NCBI GenBank assembly: GCA_902793285.1
Contig: CADBCV010000030.1
Location: 1 to 63,386 of the forward strand
Source of the DNA: Oscillospiraceae bacterium
GTDB lineage: Bacteria > Bacillota > Clostridia > Oscillospirales > Oscillospiraceae
Reading direction: 5' to 3'
Length of the DNA: 63,386 nucleotides
Part shown: positions 47,707 through 56,980 of the stretch, one piece after another
Layout of the letters: every line of letters begins with the position of its first letter
How positions within the stretch are numbered: position 1 is the stretch's first letter
Notes under the pieces: generated by a model
Told to the model about the DNA's origin: nothing
The model's input: the letters and a program-made list of their open reading frames with translations, nothing else
Database searches by the model: none
Made by a program: the position numbers and the translations under genes

Positions 47707-50505
47707 TTACATGTTTGCAACGACTGCCTTGCAGCGCGGGCAGAGGCCGGTTTCGGGGTCAGCCTCGGCGGAGTGCTTCCAGCAGCGCGGGCACTTGACG
47801 CCCGGGGCCTCGAAGACGGAGATCGCAAGGCCGGGATTTTTGGTACCGCTTCCGGTGACGTGGTCGGCCTCCGGCTCATCCTCCGCGATGAGGCAGCGGG
47901 ACACGATGAAGAGATCCGCAAGGTCCATGGAAGCCACGGTTTCGAGGGCGGCCTTTGCCTCCTCATCGCGCGCGCGCAGGACGACGGCGGCCTCGAGGGG
48001 CTTGCCGATGCGCTTGGCGGCGCGGGCAGACTCCAGCACGCCGTTCACATCGTCGCGCAGGGCGATGAGCCTGTCCCACTTTGCCATCTCGTCCTCCGGG
48101 AGGGCGTAGTCGGTAAAGGGGGCGTTCATGCGGTTGAAGAGGACGTTGCGCCTGTCGTCGCCCGCGCGGTGCGGCATGGCGAGCCAGATCTCATCGCAGG
48201 TGAAGGCGAGGATCGGGGCGAACATCTTGGTGAGGCTGTCCAGGATCAAAAACAGGGCGGTCTGGGCGCTGCGGCGCTTGAGCCCGTCGCGGGCCTCGCA
48301 GTAGAGGCGGTCCTTGATGATATCGAGATAGAAGCTCGAGAGCTCCACCACGCAGAAGTCGTTCACGGCATGGGAGACCGTGTGGAACTCATAGTCGTTG
48401 TAAGCGTCCGCGACCTTTTCGATGAGCTCGTTGAGCCTGGTGACGGCCCAGCGGTCGAGCGGCAGCATGTCCGCCGGGGCGACGAGCTGATCGGCGTCGA
48501 AGCCCTCGAGATTGCCGAGGCAGTAGCGGGCGGTGTTGCGGAACTTCAGATAGCTCTGGCTGAGCTGTTTAAAGATCTCCTTCGAGCAGCGCACGTCCAC
48601 ATGGTAGTCGGCGGAGCCGGCCCAGAGGCGCACGATGTCCGCGCCGTATTCCTTGATCATGTCGGCCGGGTCCACGCCGTTGCCGAGGGACTTGTGCATG
48701 ACCTTGCCCTCGCCATCGACGGTCCAGCCGTGGGTGAGGCACTCCCTGTAGGGCGCGCCCATGTTGAGGGCGCCGACAGCCGTGAGCAGGGAGGACTGGA
48801 ACCAGCCCCTGTACTGGTCGCCGCCCTCGATATACATGGTGGCGGGCCAGAAGCCCTGGTCGCGCTTCATGGCGGCGAAGTGGGTGGAGCCGGAGTCGAA
48901 CCAGCCGTCGAGGGTGTTGGTCTCCTGCGTAAAGTGCCTGCCGCCGCAGTGGGGGCACACAAAGCCCTCGGGCAGGATGTCGGACGCCGGGCGGTCAAAC
49001 CAGGCGTTGGAGCCCTCTTTTTCAAAGAGCCTTGCGACCGTCTCGATGCTCTCCTCGGTGCAGACGGGCTTCTTGCAGTCCTCGCAGTAGAACACGGGGA
49101 TCGGCAGGCCCCAGCGGCGCTGGCGGGAGATGCACCAGTCGGCGCGCTCGCGGATCATGGCGCCCATGCGCTCCTTGCCCCAGGCGGGGAGCCAGCGCAC
49201 ATCCTCACACGCTTTGATGGCCTCCTCCTTGAAGGAGTCCACCGAGCAGAACCACTGGGGGGTGGCGCGGAAGATGATGGGGTTTTTGCAGCGCCAGCAG
49301 TGGGGATAGCTGTGGATAATCTCCTCACTGGCAAAGAGGGCGCCGGAGGCCTTCATGTCGGCGTAGATGACGGGGTTAGACTCCTCGGTTTTGAGGCCCG
49401 CGTACTTGCCGGCGTATTCGGTGTGGCGGCCCTGATCGTCCACGGGAACGACCATCTCGAGGCCGTAGCGGGTGCAGGTGTTGTAGTCGTCGGCGCCGAA
49501 GCCGGGGGCGGTGTGCACGCAGCCGGTGCCGGAATCCATCGTGACATAGTCCGCCAGCATAAGAAGGCTCTGCTTCGGGAGGAAGGGGTGCTGAGCCAGC
49601 ATGTACTCAAAGAAGCGCCCCTCGTGGGTCTCAACGATCTCCCAGGACTCGACCTTGCCGGCCTGCATGACCTTCTCCACCAGGGCCTCGGCCATGATGT
49701 ACATTTCGCCGTTCGGGACCTTGACAATGGCGTAGCTGTCCTCCGGCGAGAGGGTGATGCCGAGGTTTCCGGGCAGGGTCCAGGTGGTGGTGGTCCAGAT
49801 GAGGAAGAAGAGCTTCGATTTATCCAGGTGGCCGAGCCTGCCCTTGTCGTCAAACATGGGGAACTTGACATACACGGTGGTGACGGGATCGTCCTTATAC
49901 TCGATCTCGGCCTCGGCGAGGGCGGTCTCGTCGTGGGCGCACCAGTAGACGGGCTTAAAGCCCTTGTAGATATGGCCGTTGCGGTACATTTTGCCGAAGA
50001 TGCGCACCTCGTCCGCCTCGAAGCCCTTGTTCATGGTGAGGTAGGGGTGCTCCCAGTCGGCGACGACGCCGAGGCGCTTGAAGCCCTCCATCTGGCGGTT
50101 GACGTACTTTTCGGCATAGGCGTGGCAGGCGGAGCGGAAATCCGCCACGCTCATCGCCTTGTGGTTGAGCTTCTGCTCCTTGATGATGGCGGACTCAATG
50201 GGCATCCCGTGGTTATCCCAGCCGGGGATATAGGGCGTGTAGTAGCCGCGCATGATGTAGGAGCGGTTGATGAAATCCTTGAGGGCCTTGTTGAGGGCGT
50301 GGCCCATGTGGATATCGCCGTTGGAGAAGGGAGGCCCGTCGTGCAGGGAGAAGCGGGGGCCGCCCTCGTTCTTTTTGAGGGCCTCGTTGTAGAGGTCCAT
50401 ATCGACCCAGCTTTTGAGCATCTCCGGCTCGCGCTTCGGGAGGCCCGCACGCATGGGAAAGTCGGTTTTCGGAAGGTTCAGTGTGGCGTTAAAGTCCTGT
50501 GACAT
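47707..50505 (-). CDS. ileS: Isoleucyl-tRNA synthetase
   Basis: A 932-residue class Ia synthetase. HIGH motif in DGPPFSNGDIHMGHALNKALKDF; editing domain around residues 190-390; KMSKS-type loop written GKVMHKSLGNGVDP, an unusual variant with Val and His in place of Lys and Ser; C-terminal zinc finger CPRCWKHSAEADPETGLCPRC. It charges tRNA-Ile and edits valine. It lies between divIVA and lspA, the classical Firmicutes order. There is no T-box leader in the 84 bases before it, so it is probably cotranscribed from upstream. Confidence 0.97.
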   Translation of the reverse strand: MSQDFNATLNLPKTDFPMRAGLPKREPEMLKSWVDMDLYNEALKKNEGGPRFSLHDGPPFSNGDIHMGHALNKALKDFINRSYIMRGYYTPYIPGWDNHGMPIESAIIKEQKLNHKAMSVADFRSACHAYAEKYVNRQMEGFKRLGVVADWEHPYLTMNKGFEADEVRIFGKMYRNGHIYKGFKPVYWCAHDETALAEAEIEYKDDPVTTVYVKFPMFDDKGRLGHLDKSKLFFLIWTTTTWTLPGNLGITLSPEDSYAIVKVPNGEMYIMAEALVEKVMQAGKVESWEIVETHEGRFFEYMLAQHPFLPKQSLLMLADYVTMDSGTGCVHTAPGFGADDYNTCTRYGLEMVVPVDDQGRHTEYAGKYAGLKTEESNPVIYADMKASGALFASEEIIHSYPHCWRCKNPIIFRATPQWFCSVDSFKEEAIKACEDVRWLPAWGKERMGAMIRERADWCISRQRRWGLPIPVFYCEDCKKPVCTEESIETVARLFEKEGSNAWFDRPASDILPEGFVCPHCGGRHFTQETNTLDGWFDSGSTHFAAMKRDQGFWPATMYIEGGDQYRGWFQSSLLTAVGALNMGAPYRECLTHGWTVDGEGKVMHKSLGNGVDPADMIKEYGADIVRLWAGSADYHVDVRCSKEIFKQLSQSYLKFRNTARYCLGNLEGFDADQLVAPADMLPLDRWAVTRLNELIEKVADAYNDYEFHTVSHAVNDFCVVELSSFYLDIIKDRLYCEARDGLKRRSAQTALFLILDSLTKMFAPILAFTCDEIWLAMPHRAGDDRRNVLFNRMNAPFTDYALPEDEMAKWDRLIALRDDVNGVLESARAAKRIGKPLEAAVVLRARDEEAKAALETVASMDLADLFIVSRCLIAEDEPEADHVTGSGTKNPGLAISVFEAPGVKCPRCWKHSAEADPETGLCPRCKAVVANM

Positions 50506-50589
50506 GTTGTACTGGCTCCTGTTTTCTATGTCTTGGATATATTGCGGGCAACGGGGCGCGTGTTCGGCGCGCCCCGGATGATTTACAAC

Positions 50590-51264
50590 TCAGAAGGTGA
50601 AGGGCTGGGTGTTTTCGAGCTTGCGCTGCTTTTTGGGGCGGAAGTCCGTCTTCTCCTCGGGGATATCGAGCTTCATCGGCTCCGCCTGCATACGGGCGGC
50701 GCTGCTCTCGATGGCGCGGACGGTCTCCTCCACGTCGATGGGGGCGCTCTCCGGCTCCTCCGCGGGCTCGGCCTCGGGCAGGGGGGCGGGCTCCTCCGCT
50801 TTCTTCTCGACGCCCATCTCGCCGGCCACGGTGTCGAGCTTTTTGAGCTGGGTGTTGCACAGGGCCTTCGCGGCGTCGATATACTTTGCGACGGCGGCCT
50901 TCGCGTCGGCGAGGCGCTTCTCCTCGGCGTCGGCCCGCTCGGAGATGGAGCCGATGGTCTCCCTGGCCTTGGCTTCCGCCTCGGCGATCGTGTCGGCGGC
51001 GCGCTGGCGGGCGTCGCTCTCGATCTGGACGGCGAGCTTCTGTGCGGAGAGGATGGCGGCGTTGAGCGCCTCTTCATTGCTGCGGTACTCCTCGATCTTG
51101 TCGACGAGGACCTTCATCTTGCTCTTGAGGACGGCGTTTTCCTTCTGGGTCGCGGCGACATCGTCCGCAAGCTCCTCGAGGAAATCGTCCACGGAGGCCA
51201 TGTCGTAGCCGCCCACGCGCGCTCTCTCAAAACCCTTCTCCCGAATGTCCTGTGCAGTAATCAT
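50590..51264 (-). CDS. divIVA: DivIVA-domain cell division protein
   Basis: A 224-residue protein. The N-terminal DivIVA lipid-binding domain reads MITAQDIREKGFERARVGGYDMASVDDFLEELADD, followed by a long coiled coil (about 40-150) and an acidic Pro/Glu-rich linker (EEPAPLPEAEPAEEPESAP). The C terminus is basic (RPKKQRKLE). DivIVA recognises curved membrane at poles and septa and recruits division or wall-synthesis factors. Encoded directly after sepF and before ileS. Confidence 0.93.
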   Translation of the reverse strand: MITAQDIREKGFERARVGGYDMASVDDFLEELADDVAATQKENAVLKSKMKVLVDKIEEYRSNEEALNAAILSAQKLAVQIESDARQRAADTIAEAEAKARETIGSISERADAEEKRLADAKAAVAKYIDAAKALCNTQLKKLDTVAGEMGVEKKAEEPAPLPEAEPAEEPESAPIDVEETVRAIESSAARMQAEPMKLDIPEEKTDFRPKKQRKLENTQPFTF

Positions 51265-51297
51265 AGCTTATCCACCTTTCTGATTCTCTCTGTCAGT

Positions 51298-51882
51298 TCA
51301 AAAATAGTGTCCGGTATTTTCCGGCTCTGTCTCTGTCTGCTGGGGCTGCGTCCCCAGAATATCCACATTCTGCGGCGTGATGAAATACGTCTTCGCGGAT
51401 ACGGGGGTGATCTTCCCGCCGAGGGCGAAGGCGATGCCGGACAGGAAATCCAGAAGCCGGCGCGCCGTCTCCGCGGGGACGCTCTCAAGCGTCATGACGC
51501 AGGTCATGTCCTGCTGCAGATAGCTCACAAGCTCCCCGGCCTCGTCAAAGGTCTTGGGGCTGAAGAGGATGACGGAGGTGTCCTTCCCGCCGAAGTTCAT
51601 TGTACGCTCGCGTCTGGGCTTTGCGCCGGTCTGGGCGGCCTTCTTGAAGCCGCCGAAGATGCCGCCGCCCTCCGCCGGTTTCTTGGCGGGGGCCTCCTCC
51701 GCGGGCATATTCACGCCGCCGGGGTCTGCGAAGGCGCTCTCAAAGGCCATCTGCGCCGCGCTGACGGCGGCCTTCTGCTCCGGCTTCGGCTGGGGCCTGA
51801 GCGACTGGTCGGCGCCCTCGAAGAAATCCTCATCGTCATCATATGGCTGCGTCAGTTTTCTCAATCCATCCATGAAACCCAT
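51298..51882 (-). CDS. sepF: SepF cell-division protein
   Basis: A 194-residue protein with an N-terminal amphipathic membrane helix (MGFMDGLRKLTQPY), a long Pro/Ala-rich linker, and the SepF domain (about 95-175: VILFSPKTFDEAGELVSYLQQDMTCVMTLESVPAETARRLLDFLSGIAFALGGKITPVSAKTYFITP). SepF bundles FtsZ and anchors it to the membrane. The 35-base gap to ylmE and to divIVA shows a tight operon. Confidence 0.95.
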   Translation of the reverse strand: MGFMDGLRKLTQPYDDDEDFFEGADQSLRPQPKPEQKAAVSAAQMAFESAFADPGGVNMPAEEAPAKKPAEGGGIFGGFKKAAQTGAKPRRERTMNFGGKDTSVILFSPKTFDEAGELVSYLQQDMTCVMTLESVPAETARRLLDFLSGIAFALGGKITPVSAKTYFITPQNVDILGTQPQQTETEPENTGHYF

Positions 51883-51916
51883 GGCAATCCTCCAATATGC
51901 GTCCGGTCAGGGGCTC

Positions 51917-52615
51917 TCAGGCGGAGTAGTTCCGCTGCCCGAAGATGGCGGTACCGACGCGCACAATATTTGCCCCACAGGCGACGGCGGCCTCATAATC
52001 GCCGCTCATGCCCATAGACATAAAATCCATGCGTATATTATCGTATTTTTTTTCGCCATTGTCAATAAAAAGCTGTCGCAAAAGGCGGAAATATGGGATG
52101 TTCTCCTCCGGCGCACGGCAGATGGGCGGAATGGTCATGAGCCCGCGCACCCGGATTCCGGCAACGGAGGCGGCTTTTTCCAGTGCGCCGGCCACTTCAG
52201 CGGGCGCAAAGCCGGATTTGGAGGTCTCTCCGCCGGTGTTGACTTCCAGCAGAATATCCTGCACGATGCCGCGCTTCTCGCTCTGGCGGCCGATCTCCCG
52301 CATGAGCGCCTCGCTGTCTACGCTGTGGATGAGGGAGACGAGACCGACGAGGTATTTGACCTTGTTTTTCTGGAGCGTGCCGATAAAGTGCAGGTCCGCG
52401 CCCGCGTAGGCCCCGGCCCCGTTTTTTTCCAGCAGCTCCTGCACGCGGTTTTCCCCGCAGCAGCGGAGCCCCGCGGCAATGGCCTCCTGTACCCGCGCGG
52501 CGTCGTTCATCTTCGTCGCGCCGACAAGCAGGATCTCCTTCGGATCGCGCCCGGCGCTCTCCGCGGCGCGGGCGATGTTGGCCTGTACCCGCGCAAGATT
52601 TTCCGCAATGCTCAT
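51917..52615 (-). CDS. ylmE: YggS/YlmE-family PLP homeostasis protein
   Basis: A 232-residue PLP-binding TIM-barrel protein without known catalysis. ILLVGATKMNDAARVQEAIAAGLRCCGENRVQELLEK carries the PLP lysine, and HFIGTLQKNKVKYLVG, LLEVNTGGETSKSGF and MDFMSMGMSGDYEAAVACGANIVRVGTAIFG are diagnostic. Usually TKxVxxxxI; here TKMN. It buffers pyridoxal phosphate and keto-acid balance. First gene of the ylmE-sepF-divIVA-ileS group; AGAAGG precedes the ATG. Confidence 0.95.
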   Translation of the reverse strand: MSIAENLARVQANIARAAESAGRDPKEILLVGATKMNDAARVQEAIAAGLRCCGENRVQELLEKNGAGAYAGADLHFIGTLQKNKVKYLVGLVSLIHSVDSEALMREIGRQSEKRGIVQDILLEVNTGGETSKSGFAPAEVAGALEKAASVAGIRVRGLMTIPPICRAPEENIPYFRLLRQLFIDNGEKKYDNIRMDFMSMGMSGDYEAAVACGANIVRVGTAIFGQRNYSA

Positions 52616-52651
52616 GGCGATACCTTCTTTTTTTCTGTGTAGGATGTTTGT

Positions 52652-52836
52652 TGGCTCCCTCTCTGAGGGAGCTGTCGCGGCGCGTGTTCGGCCGCGCTGT
52701 GACTGAGGGAGACTCCTTCCGTCTCGCCCCTCGCGTGAGATCGGGGCGAGCCACCTCCCTCAGAGAGGGAGGCATAAGGCTCCCTCCCTGAGGGAGCTGT
52801 CAGCGCCGTTTACGGCGATGACTGAGGGAGTACTCC
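52652..52836. repeat. R3-class repeats between the HlyD-like gene and ylmE
   Basis: Three modules: CTCCCTCTCTGAGGGAG, a CCGTCTCGCCCCTCGCGTGAG block identical to that at 18.7 kb, and CTCCCTCCCTGAGGGAG followed by TCAGCGCCGTTTACGGCGATGA. Confidence 0.85.
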
Positions 52837-52840
52837 GCCT

Positions 52841-53446
52841 CTATTCCAGAATCTCCCCCTCCACGAAGCGCTCGTTATAGAGTTTTTCGGGAAACTCCGT
52901 GAGGCGCAGGAGGAGGAGCCGCCGGCCCAGGGCGTCCGTCGTGACGGACAGAAGCCGCCCTTTTGCCTCCGCGCCGTCGATCATGAGCCGGCAGGGGCCC
53001 GGCGCGGGGGGCGCGTCCCCGTCGAGGAGCGCGGCGCAGGCGAGCGTGAAGCCGTAGACCAGGCGCGGCGTGTCCAGACGCTCCCCCGGGGAGCTGTTCA
53101 AAAGCGTCTCCAGCTCCTCCGGCGTGAGCTTTTCGAGATCCAGGGGCGCAAGCCCCTCCAGCCCGTCGGAGCTCGGGAACCAGAGGGCGCTCTCCCCGCC
53201 GGTCTCGTTGGCCGCGAGGCGCGCGCCGGGGACGGCCCCGGGAAAGGCGCCCGCCTCCACGCGCTCCTCCTCCCGGGCGAGGACGCCGCGAAAGTGCGCG
53301 CCTTGCGGGCTCACGGCGCTCTCCGCCGGGGTCTCCGGCGGGGGCGTGCGCTCCAGCCTCTCATAGAGGGCGGCCGCGCACCAGGCGCAGAGCGCCGCGA
53401 ACAGAAGCGCCGCGAGGATGTGGTAGACGGCGCGCTCAGTCCTCAC
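52841..53446 (-). CDS. Membrane-anchored HlyD-like protein next to hfq
   Basis: A 201-residue protein with one N-terminal helix ([23 protein letters not shown]) and an extracellular part. [31 protein letters not shown] and the following [12 protein letters not shown] recall the clostridial HlyD-type adaptor proteins often found beside ylmE/sepF, and the end [17 protein letters not shown] resembles the adaptor beta barrel. It is about half their length and lacks a recognisable lipoyl hairpin. The GTG at 53446 overlaps the hfq end by 11 bases; no good ribosome site is seen, so coupling to hfq is likely. Family call is tentative. Confidence 0.5.
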   Translation of the reverse strand: MRTERAVYHILAALLFAALCAWCAAALYERLERTPPPETPAESAVSPQGAHFRGVLAREEERVEAGAFPGAVPGARLAANETGGESALWFPSSDGLEGLAPLDLEKLTPEELETLLNSSPGERLDTPRLVYGFTLACAALLDGDAPPAPGPCRLMIDGAEAKGRLLSVTTDALGRRLLLLRLTEFPEKLYNERFVEGEILE

Positions 53447-53672
53447 TCTCGAAGGCGATGGGGCGCGGCGGCACGACCGTGGAGATCGCGTGCTTGTAGA
53501 TGAGCTGCTGGCGTCCGTCGGAATCGAGCACCACCGTGAAGCCGTCAAAGCCGCGCACGATCCCGTGGAGCTGGAAGCCGTTCATCAAAAACATGGTGAC
53601 GACGGCGCGCTCGCGGCGCAGTTGGTTGAGGAATTGATCCTGGAGATTTTGCGTTTTCTGCATTTCAGCCAC
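53436..53672 (-). CDS. hfq: RNA chaperone Hfq
   Basis: A 78-residue Sm-like protein. Sm1 motif [48 protein letters not shown] includes the YKHA(I) Sm2 signature of Hfq. N-terminal [14 protein letters not shown] is also typical. It pairs small RNAs with mRNAs. The gene follows miaA, as in many bacteria. GGAG precedes the ATG. Confidence 0.96.
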   Translation of the reverse strand: MAEMQKTQNLQDQFLNQLRRERAVVTMFLMNGFQLHGIVRGFDGFTVVLDSDGRQQLIYKHAISTVVPPRPIAFESED

Positions 53673-53739
53673 TCCTTTTTTTGCGGAGCGGCCCTGTATC
53701 CCGCCGCCCCGTCATAAGTAATTCGTGAAGACTCACGTA

Positions 53740-54690
53740 TCACTCATGATACCCGCGGCTCTTTAAAAACGCTGTCGAAGATTGGAGCGCCGCCGGAAAA
53801 TCGGGCTCCCGGTCCCAGAGGATGCGCAGGGCGTCCTCCCAGCGGCCGAACCAGGTGATCTGCCGCTTGGCATAGCGGCGGCTGCCCTGGCGGATGAGGT
53901 CGAGGGCCTCCGCCTCCGTGAGCTCTCCCCGCAGGGCGAGCACGGCCTCCTTGTAGCCGATGGCCTGCATGGCGGTGCATTCCGGCGAAAGCCCCGCCTC
54001 GAGCAGGGCCTCCACCTCCCGGAAAAGCCCGTCCTCCGCCATTTGGGTCACGCGCCGGTCGATCCTGTCATAGAGGTCGGCGCGATTTTTGAAATGCAAC
54101 ACGATGCGCGCCGCCTCGTAGCGCGGGGGGCGGCGGCGAGTCTCGGCGTCATGCTCTGTCGCGGTCACGCCGGTGAGACGGTAAATCTCGATCGCCCGCA
54201 CGATGCGCCGCCGGTCCCCGAGGCCGAGCTTGGCGGCCCGCTCCGGGTCGAAGGCGGCGAGGGTTTTCAGCATCTCCGCCCCGCCGACGCGGTCATATTC
54301 TGCTTCGAGCGAGGCCCTGAGCGCCTTGTCCTCCTCGCAGGCGGCAAAGTCCCGCCCCGCGAGGAGCGAGTCGATATAGAGCCCCGTGCCGCCCACCACG
54401 ATGGGGACGCTTCCCCGGGCGAGAAGCGAATCGCAGACCCTTGACGCCTCCTCCACATAGCGGGCGACGGACCAGCTCTCCCGGGGGTCCGCCACATCGA
54501 GCATGTGGTGGGGCGCGGCGCGCTGCTCCTCTTCCGTTGCCTTCGCGGTGCCGACATCCATGCCCCGGTAGAGCTGCATGGAGTCGGCGGAGACGATCTC
54601 GCCGTGATAGATTTTTGCAAGCTCTATCCCGAGCCTCGTCTTCCCCGAGGCTGTCGGCCCCGCGACGACGATGATGCGATTGTCGGGCAT
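53740..54690 (-). CDS. miaA: tRNA dimethylallyltransferase MiaA
   Basis: A 316-residue enzyme with the P-loop VVAGPTASGKTRLGIELA, DSMQLYRGMDVGTAK, PHHMLDV, and VVGGTGLYIDSLL, all MiaA motifs; the C-terminal end RYAKRQITWFGRW is also conserved. It adds dimethylallyl to A37 of tRNAs reading UNN codons; MiaB, encoded at 57-58.5 kb, methylthiolates the product. The ATG at 54690 has GGGAGG 7 bases upstream; the longer frame enters an R3 repeat. Confidence 0.96.
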   Translation of the reverse strand: MPDNRIIVVAGPTASGKTRLGIELAKIYHGEIVSADSMQLYRGMDVGTAKATEEEQRAAPHHMLDVADPRESWSVARYVEEASRVCDSLLARGSVPIVVGGTGLYIDSLLAGRDFAACEEDKALRASLEAEYDRVGGAEMLKTLAAFDPERAAKLGLGDRRRIVRAIEIYRLTGVTATEHDAETRRRPPRYEAARIVLHFKNRADLYDRIDRRVTQMAEDGLFREVEALLEAGLSPECTAMQAIGYKEAVLALRGELTEAEALDLIRQGSRRYAKRQITWFGRWEDALRILWDREPDFPAALQSSTAFLKSRGYHE

Positions 54691-54699
54691 GGTGCAGCC

Positions 54700-54940
54700 T
54701 CCCTTAACGGCTCCCTCCTTGAGGAAATTTACTCCTTCCGTCACGGCCTTGCGGGAGATCGGCCGTGCCACCTCCCTCAGAGAGGGAGGCTTTAACGGCT
54801 CCCTCCTTGAGGGAATTTACTCCTTCCGTCACGGCCTCGCGGGAGATCGGCCGTGCCACCTCCCTCAGAGAGGGAGGCTTTCAAGGCTCCCTCCTTGAGG
54901 GAGCTGTCAGCGCCGTTCACGGCGATGACTGAGGGAGTCT
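54700..54940. repeat. R3-class tandem copies between mutL and miaA
   Basis: The block TCCTTCCGTCACGGCCTTGC / GATCGGCCGTGCCACCTCC / CTCAGAGAGGGAGGCTTT occurs twice in a row (54728-54792 and 54817-54881), followed by CTCCCTCCTTGAGGGAG and CAGCGCCGTTCACGGCGATG. Confidence 0.88.
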
Positions 54941-56832
54941 TATACGATCCTCTTAAAGAGTTTATCCAAATCCCGCCGCGTCATCACGACGGAGACGGGT
55001 CTTCCGTGCGGGCAGTATTTGACCCTGCCGGAGAGGACGGCATCCGCGATGCGCCGGAGCTCCTCGGGCGTGGTGTCGTAGCCCGCCTTGATCGCCGCCT
55101 TGCAGGCGACGGTGTGCAAAATCTCATCCCGGGCGCTCTGGGGGTCGGGGGCCTTGCCGGTTTTGAGCTTTTCCAGGATCTCCTCGAGGGCGGCTCTCGC
55201 GTCGGCGGGGTCCATGTCCGCCGGGAGCGCCCGCAGGATATAGTCCTCCTCGCCGTAGGCCTCGATCTCGAAGCCGAGCCCGGATAAAAGCGCCCCGTTC
55301 TGCTCGAGAAGCTCCCGCTCCTCCTCCGAAAGGCGGAGCGTCACGCTCTCGAGAAGGGTCTGGGACATGAGCTCCCGGCCCTGCTCCTTGAGTCGGTCGA
55401 AGATCATGCGCTCGTGCGCGGCGTGCTTGTCGATGAGCAGCAGCTCCTCCCCGACCTCGACGAGGATGTACAGCTTCAGCGCCTCCCCGATGAGGCGATA
55501 GGGCGGAGCCCCGGTATTTTCAACACTTTGAACAGAGTTTTCCACAGTTTTCCGCGCCGCTTCCTGTCGAATCGCCGAATTTTTTGGCACTTCCTGGCTG
55601 CGGGCCGGGATCGTCTGCGCCGCGGAGAAGTCCATGCGGGTCTGATAGGGCTGCTCATAGCTCCGGAGTACCGGCGCGCTCTCCGTCTTTTTGGGCGCGG
55701 GGGTATTTTTTACGCTGTAGTTCTGGGCGCGGAAGGTCTCGGCGCTCATGCTGCGGTAGAAATCGGGCCTCGCCGCGGGCCGGGCGGCGGGCGCTGCGAC
55801 AGGCTGCGGGGCGGGCGGCTTCTCGGTCACGGTCCCGCGGCGGTCCTCCTCCGAGAGCGCGGCGAGCACCGCATGGTACACAAGGTCGAACACCCGCTTT
55901 TCCTGGGAGAATTTGACCTCCGTCTTCGCGGGGTGGACGTTCACGTCAACCGCCGCGTTCGAGAGCTTGAGATACAGGACGCAGGCCGGGAAGCGCCCGG
56001 TGAGGAGGGTGTTCTTATACGCCTGCTCCACCGCGGACTGCAAAAGGGCCGAGCGGATATAGCGCCCGTTGCAGTAGAAAAACTGCAGGGCCCGGTTGCC
56101 CCTGCCCGCCGAGGGGGAGGAGGTGAAGCCCGTGACGGCCATGTCTTCATCGCGCAGCGACACGGGCAGCAGATCCTTCGCCGTCTCCCGGCCGAGGAGG
56201 GCGTAGACGCAGGAGGCGGCCTTCCCGTCGCCGGGGGTGAAGAACTCCTCCTTCCCGTCGCGCAGAAGGCGGACGGACACCTCGGGTCTCCCCAGGGCGC
56301 AGCGCAGCGCCGCCTGCACGCAGGCGGAAGCCTCGGCCCGGTCGGATTTCAGAAACTTGAGGCGCGCCGGGGTGTTGAAAAACAGGGAGCGCACCTGCAT
56401 GACCGTCCCCTCGGGGCAGCCTGTCTCGCGCATGTCCTGGATTTCCCCGGCGGAGAGCGTCATGTGGGTGCCGCTCTCGTCCCCGCGCCGGCGGGTGGTG
56501 AGCTCCACCTCGCTCACGGCGGAGATGGCGGCCAGGGCCTCGCCGCGGAAACCCATGGTGCCGATGGCCTCAAGCCCCGTCTCGTCATGGAGCTTGGAGG
56601 TGGCGTGGCGCAGAAAGGCGACGCCCGCGTCCTCCGGGGCCATGCCCTTGCCGTCGTCCTGCACGCGCAGGAGCGTCGCCCCGCCGTCGCGCAGCTCGAC
56701 GGTGACGGCGTGGGCGCCCGCGTCAAAGGAATTTTCCATGAGCTCCTTGACGACGGAGGCGGGCCGCTCCACCACCTCGCCCGCGGCGATCATATCCGCC
56801 ACATGGGGGGAGAGGATGTTGATTTCGGACAT
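54940..56832 (-). CDS. mutL: DNA mismatch repair protein MutL
   Basis: A 630-residue GHKL ATPase. N-terminal motifs IAAGEVVERPASVVKELMENSFDAGA, DDGKGMAPEDA, RHATSKL and GFRGEALAAI; linker about 330-440; C-terminal dimerisation and endonuclease region with LLLIDKHAAHERMIFDRL (variant of DQHAxxER), ACKAAIKAG and the zinc-site motif CPHGRP. The endonuclease motif has K and F where DQHAAHERxxxE is usual, so activity may be altered. Divergent from miaB-mutS with overlapping promoters, and upstream of miaA-hfq. Confidence 0.95.
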   Translation of the reverse strand: MSEINILSPHVADMIAAGEVVERPASVVKELMENSFDAGAHAVTVELRDGGATLLRVQDDGKGMAPEDAGVAFLRHATSKLHDETGLEAIGTMGFRGEALAAISAVSEVELTTRRRGDESGTHMTLSAGEIQDMRETGCPEGTVMQVRSLFFNTPARLKFLKSDRAEASACVQAALRCALGRPEVSVRLLRDGKEEFFTPGDGKAASCVYALLGRETAKDLLPVSLRDEDMAVTGFTSSPSAGRGNRALQFFYCNGRYIRSALLQSAVEQAYKNTLLTGRFPACVLYLKLSNAAVDVNVHPAKTEVKFSQEKRVFDLVYHAVLAALSEEDRRGTVTEKPPAPQPVAAPAARPAARPDFYRSMSAETFRAQNYSVKNTPAPKKTESAPVLRSYEQPYQTRMDFSAAQTIPARSQEVPKNSAIRQEAARKTVENSVQSVENTGAPPYRLIGEALKLYILVEVGEELLLIDKHAAHERMIFDRLKEQGRELMSQTLLESVTLRLSEEERELLEQNGALLSGLGFEIEAYGEEDYILRALPADMDPADARAALEEILEKLKTGKAPDPQSARDEILHTVACKAAIKAGYDTTPEELRRIADAVLSGRVKYCPHGRPVSVVMTRRDLDKLFKRIV

Positions 56833-56849
56833 TCCATCACCTTCCTTAT

Positions 56850-56962
56850 TGCCTCCCTCTCTGAGGGAGGTGGCACGGCCGATCTCCCGCGAGGCCGTGA
56901 CGGAGGGAGTCTCCCTCAGTCACGGCGGCGACGCCGCCGCGACAGCTCCCTCAGGGAGGGAG
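56850..56962. repeat. R3-class repeat between mutL and miaB
   Basis: CTCCCTCTCTGAGGGAGGTGG, CGGCCGATCTCCCGCGAGGCCGTGACGG, then AGTCACGGCGGCGACGCCGCC and GCTCCCTCAGGGAGGGAGC. Confidence 0.85.
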
Positions 56963-56980
56963 CCAGTTTTCATTTTCTTT

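Noticed and set aside
47554-50502. Very long open frame (about 980 codons) antisense to ileS
   Set aside because: High GC keeps the opposite frame open; ileS has complete motifs on the other strand and the antisense translation shows low-complexity Ala/Gly/Asp/Val/His protein without domains.
50506-50589. T-box leader before ileS
   Set aside because: The gap to divIVA is only 84 bases and shows no T-box core or terminator.
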